Shown here: piece after piece, positions 7,896-12,080 of the stretch | Numbering within the stretch: position 1 is the stretch's first letter | How the letters are laid out: every line of letters starts with the position of its first letter | Assembly (NCBI GenBank): GCA_025201765.1 | Contig: MU623743.1 | Span: forward strand, 1 to 12,080 | Length of the DNA: 12,080 nucleotides | Source: Daldinia sp. FL1419 | Taxonomy: Eukaryota > Ascomycota > Sordariomycetes > Xylariales > Hypoxylaceae | Reading direction: 5' to 3' | The notes under the pieces: model-generated | Told to the model about the DNA's origin: nothing | Databases searched by the model: none | The model's input: the letters and a program-made list of their open reading frames with translations, nothing else | Program-made: the position numbers and the translations under genes

Positions 7896-8530
7896 AAAAA
7901 TAATTTAAAAAGAAATTTAATTAAAAACATAAGAATAATTTTATTAATTATAAATTAAATATATATAATAACTCATATTATTATTATTATTATTATTATC
8001 TTTATTTATTATCATTAAATTTCATTTATAAAAGAGTATTAGAATTTCATGATATCTGCAATTATAATTAAATAAATAATTAAATATAAAATCCAATAAA
8101 TTTAAGACTTATAATACTATAATATACAATAAATTGAAAATAAATATATATTTAAAAATATTATACATAATTTATAAATAATAATAATATAAGAAATTAT
8201 AAAAAGAATTTATACCTTAATATAAGTTCTTTTTTAAAGGTTAAACTCCTAATGTACATGTTCAATTAAAATAATAAAATTTCTATAATTATATTACAAC
8301 TCATTACTATTAAAGAATGATGAAAAGAAGTCCCTTATATTTATTAAAAATAATTATTATAGTTTTTAAAGGATTCTATCATAAATCAGGATTTTGATTT
8401 AAAAATAACAGAATTAATATCATAATCCAATTTGATTTTAAAGAAATTATCTTATATAACTTAGGTTAATTATTAATGATTTTATTTTAAGAACTCCCAA
8501 AACTTTATATACCCAAATTATTAATATACG
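7896..8530. other. AT desert right of the array
   Basis: There is no gene, RNA or element boundary I can support. An uninterrupted ATT tract lies at 7977-7999. The stretch after 8200 contains short C-containing words (TTAAACTCCTAATGTACATG, TCATAAATCAGG) but no alignable repeat. Confidence 0.6.
7977..7999. repeat. (ATT)7 microsatellite
   Basis: Seven perfect ATT units plus AT, just outside the right edge of the array. This is simple slippage repeat with no associated gene. Confidence 0.95.
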
Positions 8531-8583
8531 TTCCTGCACTCCCCAGGGGAACAGGGGAGTACCATTCCTGTATTCCCTAGGGG
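8531..8583. repeat. GC islet with two 19-bp direct repeats
   Basis: 8531-8549 reads TTCCTGCACTCCCCAGGGG and 8565-8583 reads TTCCTGTATTCCCTAGGGG. The two differ at exactly three positions, all C in the first and T in the second, and two of these are in CpA context. Between them lies AACAGGGGAGTACCA; CTCCCC at 8539-8544 can pair with GGGGAG at 8554-8559. The islet is sharply bounded by AT-rich sequence. It is too short to assign to a known element. Confidence 0.85.
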
Positions 8584-10012
8584 GTTAAAGAAATACTTTT
8601 TGGATTAATTACATAACCTTCTTTTAATTCTAATCCAAATTCCCTTTCATAAAACTTTTTCCTATTTATTTTATAATATTATTTTCTTTTTTAAATAATT
8701 ATTATTTTTAATAATCTTAATTACCTTTTGTTATATTTAATAAAATGAATAAATTTACTCAAAAATCCATTTAAAATCATTATTTTAAATAACCCTTTTT
8801 TATAAATAAAATTAAAAATATTAATTATAAAATTATATTTTATTTTTATTAATTTTTTTAATTAAATTATATAAAAAGTTTAAAAATCTCTTTTTTTTAA
8901 TTAAATTATATTTAATTTTAATTTTAATTTTACAATTATTTAGAAATTCTTTTAAATACCTTTAAATAAATTAATATAAAAAAATAATAAATAAATAATA
9001 TTTTTTAAAACTTTTAAAAAATCTTTATAAATTTTTTTTTATAAATATTATATTTTTATTATTAATATAAATAATTTTAATTAAAAAATAATAAGATATT
9101 ATAAAAAATATTTAAAAATATAAATAAATTAAATAAATTAGAAAAGTAAAAAAAAAAGGAATAGTAAAAATTAATTATTAAATAGGCCTATTTATTAAAA
9201 AAAATAATTCTATATTTTATTTAATTTCAATTTTAAGTAAAGTTTTTACTAAATATCTCCATTAATTTAGGTAATTTAGACAATTTAGCTTTCTTTGATA
9301 AATTTATTTTAATTCCTTTTAGAAATTTGTTAAATACACCTTAAATTCCTATATATTTTCTTTAAATAAGTAATCTTTCCATTTAATCAAATATTAAATT
9401 CTATTCCTTATTTTTAATTATTTAATATTTCTTTTTATTTTATATTTTTTTTAAATATTTTTTTTAATTTCATATCTTAATTAATAAATATATTTTATAA
9501 TATAAATTTTTAAAAGAAATTTAAAAAATTAAATATACTTATATTATTTAAAGTAATATTAATTTATAATTTATAAATAAAAATATTTTTTTAAAATTTA
9601 ATTTATTATTAAATTATTTTATTTTTATTTATAATATTTTTTATATTAATTTTAAATATTCTTAAAATAAATATATGTTATTTTCTTTTATTAAAATTAA
9701 TTTTTCAATTTTTTATTCATTATTATATTTTTTTATTTATAATTAAAGAAATATTGATTCTTTTTATAGTATAAATTAGAAAAATTTAATATATTTATTT
9801 AGAACTTTGATTTTTAAAACTATTCTTATAAATGCAAATATACTTTCTTCTGATAAAGTCAATTATTTTATAATTATTTTTTCTTTAAATATTATTTTAT
9901 ATAAGAAAATTATTATATTTTTATTATTTAAGATATTATAAATTATTTAAATTATTAAAAATAATTTTATTTAATTATTTTATTTATAATTAATATAATA
10001 ACAAAAGTATTA

Positions 10013-10060
10013 TTTTAAAATTTAATTTAATTTTAAAATTTAATTTAATTTTAAAATTTA
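10013..10060. repeat. 18-bp AT tandem repeat, about 2.7 copies
   Basis: The unit TTTTAAAATTTAATTTAA starts at 10013 and 10031, and a partial third copy starts at 10049. It contains the palindrome TTTTAAAA and is not interrupted by substitutions, so it is probably younger than its surroundings. Confidence 0.9.
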
Positions 10061-11894
10061 TTTATTAATTTTTAAATAAATTATAATAAAAGTTTTTTAT
10101 TTAATCTTATTTTTTTATAAAGCTTTTTAAAAATTTAAATAAAATAAATAATTTTAATTAAAAATGATTTTTTTAAAAAATTTATATTTATTTATAAATT
10201 TTTAAAAAAATATAAAAATAAATTATTTTATAATATTAGTTTTTTATATTAAGATAAAATATGTATATTCAATAAACTTATTTACCATTATTTAAATATT
10301 ATTATTATTTCTTCTTATTAATTAAGTTTTTAAATAATAATAAATTAGTAATAAAATCCCAAATTATTATATGTTATATTTAGTTTGGGATAAAGGTAAA
10401 TTAAAGAAATTTATAAGGTTTGTATTAGATTTTTTTACTTTTAATATATATATTATAATTTTTCAATATTTCTTTAATAATCCTCCATAATTTAAGAAAA
10501 TTATAATCTCTTTTTATTTTTTATAAAATTTTATATTTTTTCTAATAATTAGAAAAGATATTTTTATAAAGAATCTTAACAACTTCCTTTTAAAAAACTT
10601 TTAAAATATATTTTTTATCCCTATAACATCTTTTCTATTTCTTTTTAAAGATTATTACTTTTTTTTTAATTAAGACTTTATTGAACTTTTATATTCAATT
10701 TTTATGAATTATTACTTATATTATTTTAATAAATTATTTAAGTTTATTACTATTATTAAAAGTTAATATAAAATATATATAAAATATATACCTTTTATTA
10801 ATTTAATATATTAATTTATATATTTTTCCATCCTTTAATATAATAAATATAAAAATTAAATTTATTAAGATCCATTTTTTATTTCTATTATTAATCTAAT
10901 AATTCTTTTATAATACTAAAAGTTTTTAAATTTTCATGATCTAAAAATACTTTAAATTCTTTTTTTATTTTTATAAAATATAACTTTAAATATTTAAATA
11001 TTTAAATTATTATTAATAATTTTTTATTATAAATAAATATTTTAATTCAAATTCTTAAAAAATTTAAAAATAATAAGATATTGGATACCACTTCCTATTT
11101 TCTTTTAGTTATTCTAATATGGTTTTATTACTCTAAAATTCGTATTATTCTAAAACTATTCTTATAATAAAATTTAATATATTTACATAAATTTAATTTT
11201 TTAAAAAATTTAAAAAATAATATATTAAAATAATAACAAAGAATTCTTTAAATCTTTAAAATATTTAATTTATTTTTAATATCCATATAAATAATTAATT
11301 TTCTTTTTAAATTATATTTATTATTAATTAAATTATTTTTCAAAAATCTTGTATTAAATTTTTAATAGAATTAACAAAATTATAAAAGAATTATATTTCT
11401 TTAATTAATTTTAAAATTTCTTAATCCTTTATTTAAACCAATTTTCTTTTTTAAATATAAACTTTTTCTAAAATAATAATGAATTTTAAATATTTAATTC
11501 TTTAACTCTCCATTAATATTTCTTTAGATTTATTATTATTTTATATTTAAAATATTTTTTATAAATTCAAAAATAAATTAAAATATTATTAATATATTTT
11601 TATGAAATTATTATTATTATATATTAAAAAATAATAAAAATATTAGTTAATCTTTATAATATAATTAAATATTTAAAATACCTATAAGATATTCAGAACA
11701 TGATCTTCCATTCTTTTCCTTTAATTATTTTGATTTTATAACATCTATTTGGAATATTAATGGTTATAAATTATTAAACATTATTAAATTATTTATTTAT
11801 TATTTTTAATAAAAGAAAAAAAATACCTATTCTTTATAATAATATTATTTAATAATTAATAATTATTTATTATTTTAAATATTAAATTATTTTT

Positions 11895-11922
11895 ATTTTT
11901 TATTTTTTATTTTTTATTTTTT
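11895..11922. repeat. (ATTTTTT)4 microsatellite
   Basis: Four perfect 7-bp units of A followed by six T. The tract is uninterrupted and no gene is nearby. Confidence 0.95.
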
Positions 11923-12080
11923 ATTTAATTTTAATTTAAGGATTAATAAAATTGGATATTTTATTAAGAATTTTAATTTTTTAATATATTTTTATTTTGA
12001 ATTTTTATTTAATTATTCTTTAAAGATTTATTATTATAATTTATTTAAATAATATATCTATTATAAATATAATTAATAAT

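Larger units (their letters stand above)
8590..12080. other. AT-rich gene desert, right flank, C-skewed
   Basis: No coding or RNA gene is visible over this 3.5 kb. The residual GC bases are mainly C on this strand: in 10561-10740 I count 18 C and 5 G. Of those C, twelve precede T, three precede C, three precede A and none precede G. Few CpA among surviving C fits exhaustion of CpA by RIP, although the same result could partly come from T-rich composition. A perfect 16-bp palindrome centred on AGGCCT lies at 9179-9194. Short words such as TTGGATACCACTTCC near 11083 are the only less-decayed fragments. Confidence 0.65.

Noticed and set aside
8500..8530. TATATAAAG-like promoter box on the minus strand beside the 8531 GC islet
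   Set aside because: TATA-like words are everywhere in this sequence and no transcript or coding region follows it.
9179..9194. Perfect 16-bp palindrome TAAATAGGCCTATTTA as an operator or origin element
   Set aside because: It is a single site with no gene nearby, and AT-rich palindromes of this size occur readily by chance here.
1..12080. Mitochondrial genome with GC clusters
   Set aside because: AT content alone would fit, but no organellar protein, tRNA or rRNA gene is visible over 12 kb, and the repeats show directional transition decay typical of nuclear RIP.
1..12080. Replication-origin (ARS-like) AT consensus matches
   Set aside because: At this AT content such matches are uninformative without experimental data.

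Overview
This window is an extremely AT-rich stretch with no gene I can support as intact. The best explanation is a transposon- or repeat-derived heterochromatic block of a filamentous ascomycete (Pezizomycotina-like) nuclear genome, heavily mutated by repeat-induced point mutation (RIP) or a similar C-to-T process. The argument rests on the central tandem array. Aligned repeat copies differ almost only by C-to-T and G-to-A transitions, many in CpA/TpG context, and GC content falls from about 38% in the best copy to about 7% in decayed copies (hand counts). The species cannot be named. A highly AT-rich mitochondrial or anaerobic-fungus genome is less likely, because no organellar rRNA, tRNA or protein gene is visible.

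Layout: 1-1493 is an AT desert whose residual bases are mostly G. 1494-1640 is a sharp GC-rich island (about 61% GC, many CpG) that has escaped mutation. Its minus strand reads as about 50 codons of normal-looking protein, ended by a frame-shifting 20-bp tandem duplication, so it is probably a gene fragment. 1641-2950 is AT desert with small less-decayed islets and ends in an (AAAT)6 microsatellite. 2951-4149 is AT desert with more C than G in its second half.

4150-7895 is the most structured part: an array of roughly 20 diverged monomers of about 140-160 bp. A 17-bp sub-repeat lies inside the monomers and is locally expanded to 8 copies (5690-5825) and 5 copies (6376-6460). A separate terminal module containing a C7 or C12 run occurs at about 4970-5295 and again at about 7557-7895, so the array has two blocks divided by a short AT minisatellite (5351-5402). 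On the minus strand the C runs read as T-rich, then AAAG, then a long G run, which resembles a retrotransposon polypurine tract.

7896-8530 is AT desert with an (ATT)n microsatellite. 8531-8583 is a small GC islet with two 19-bp direct repeats that differ only by C-to-T changes. 8590-12080 is a pyrimidine-skewed AT desert with two short tandem repeats.

No functional pathway or operon is present. The interest lies in the mutational history: a hierarchical tandem repeat caught at different stages of decay, and a CpG-rich coding-like fragment that remained untouched beside it. I saw no convincing new biological system.
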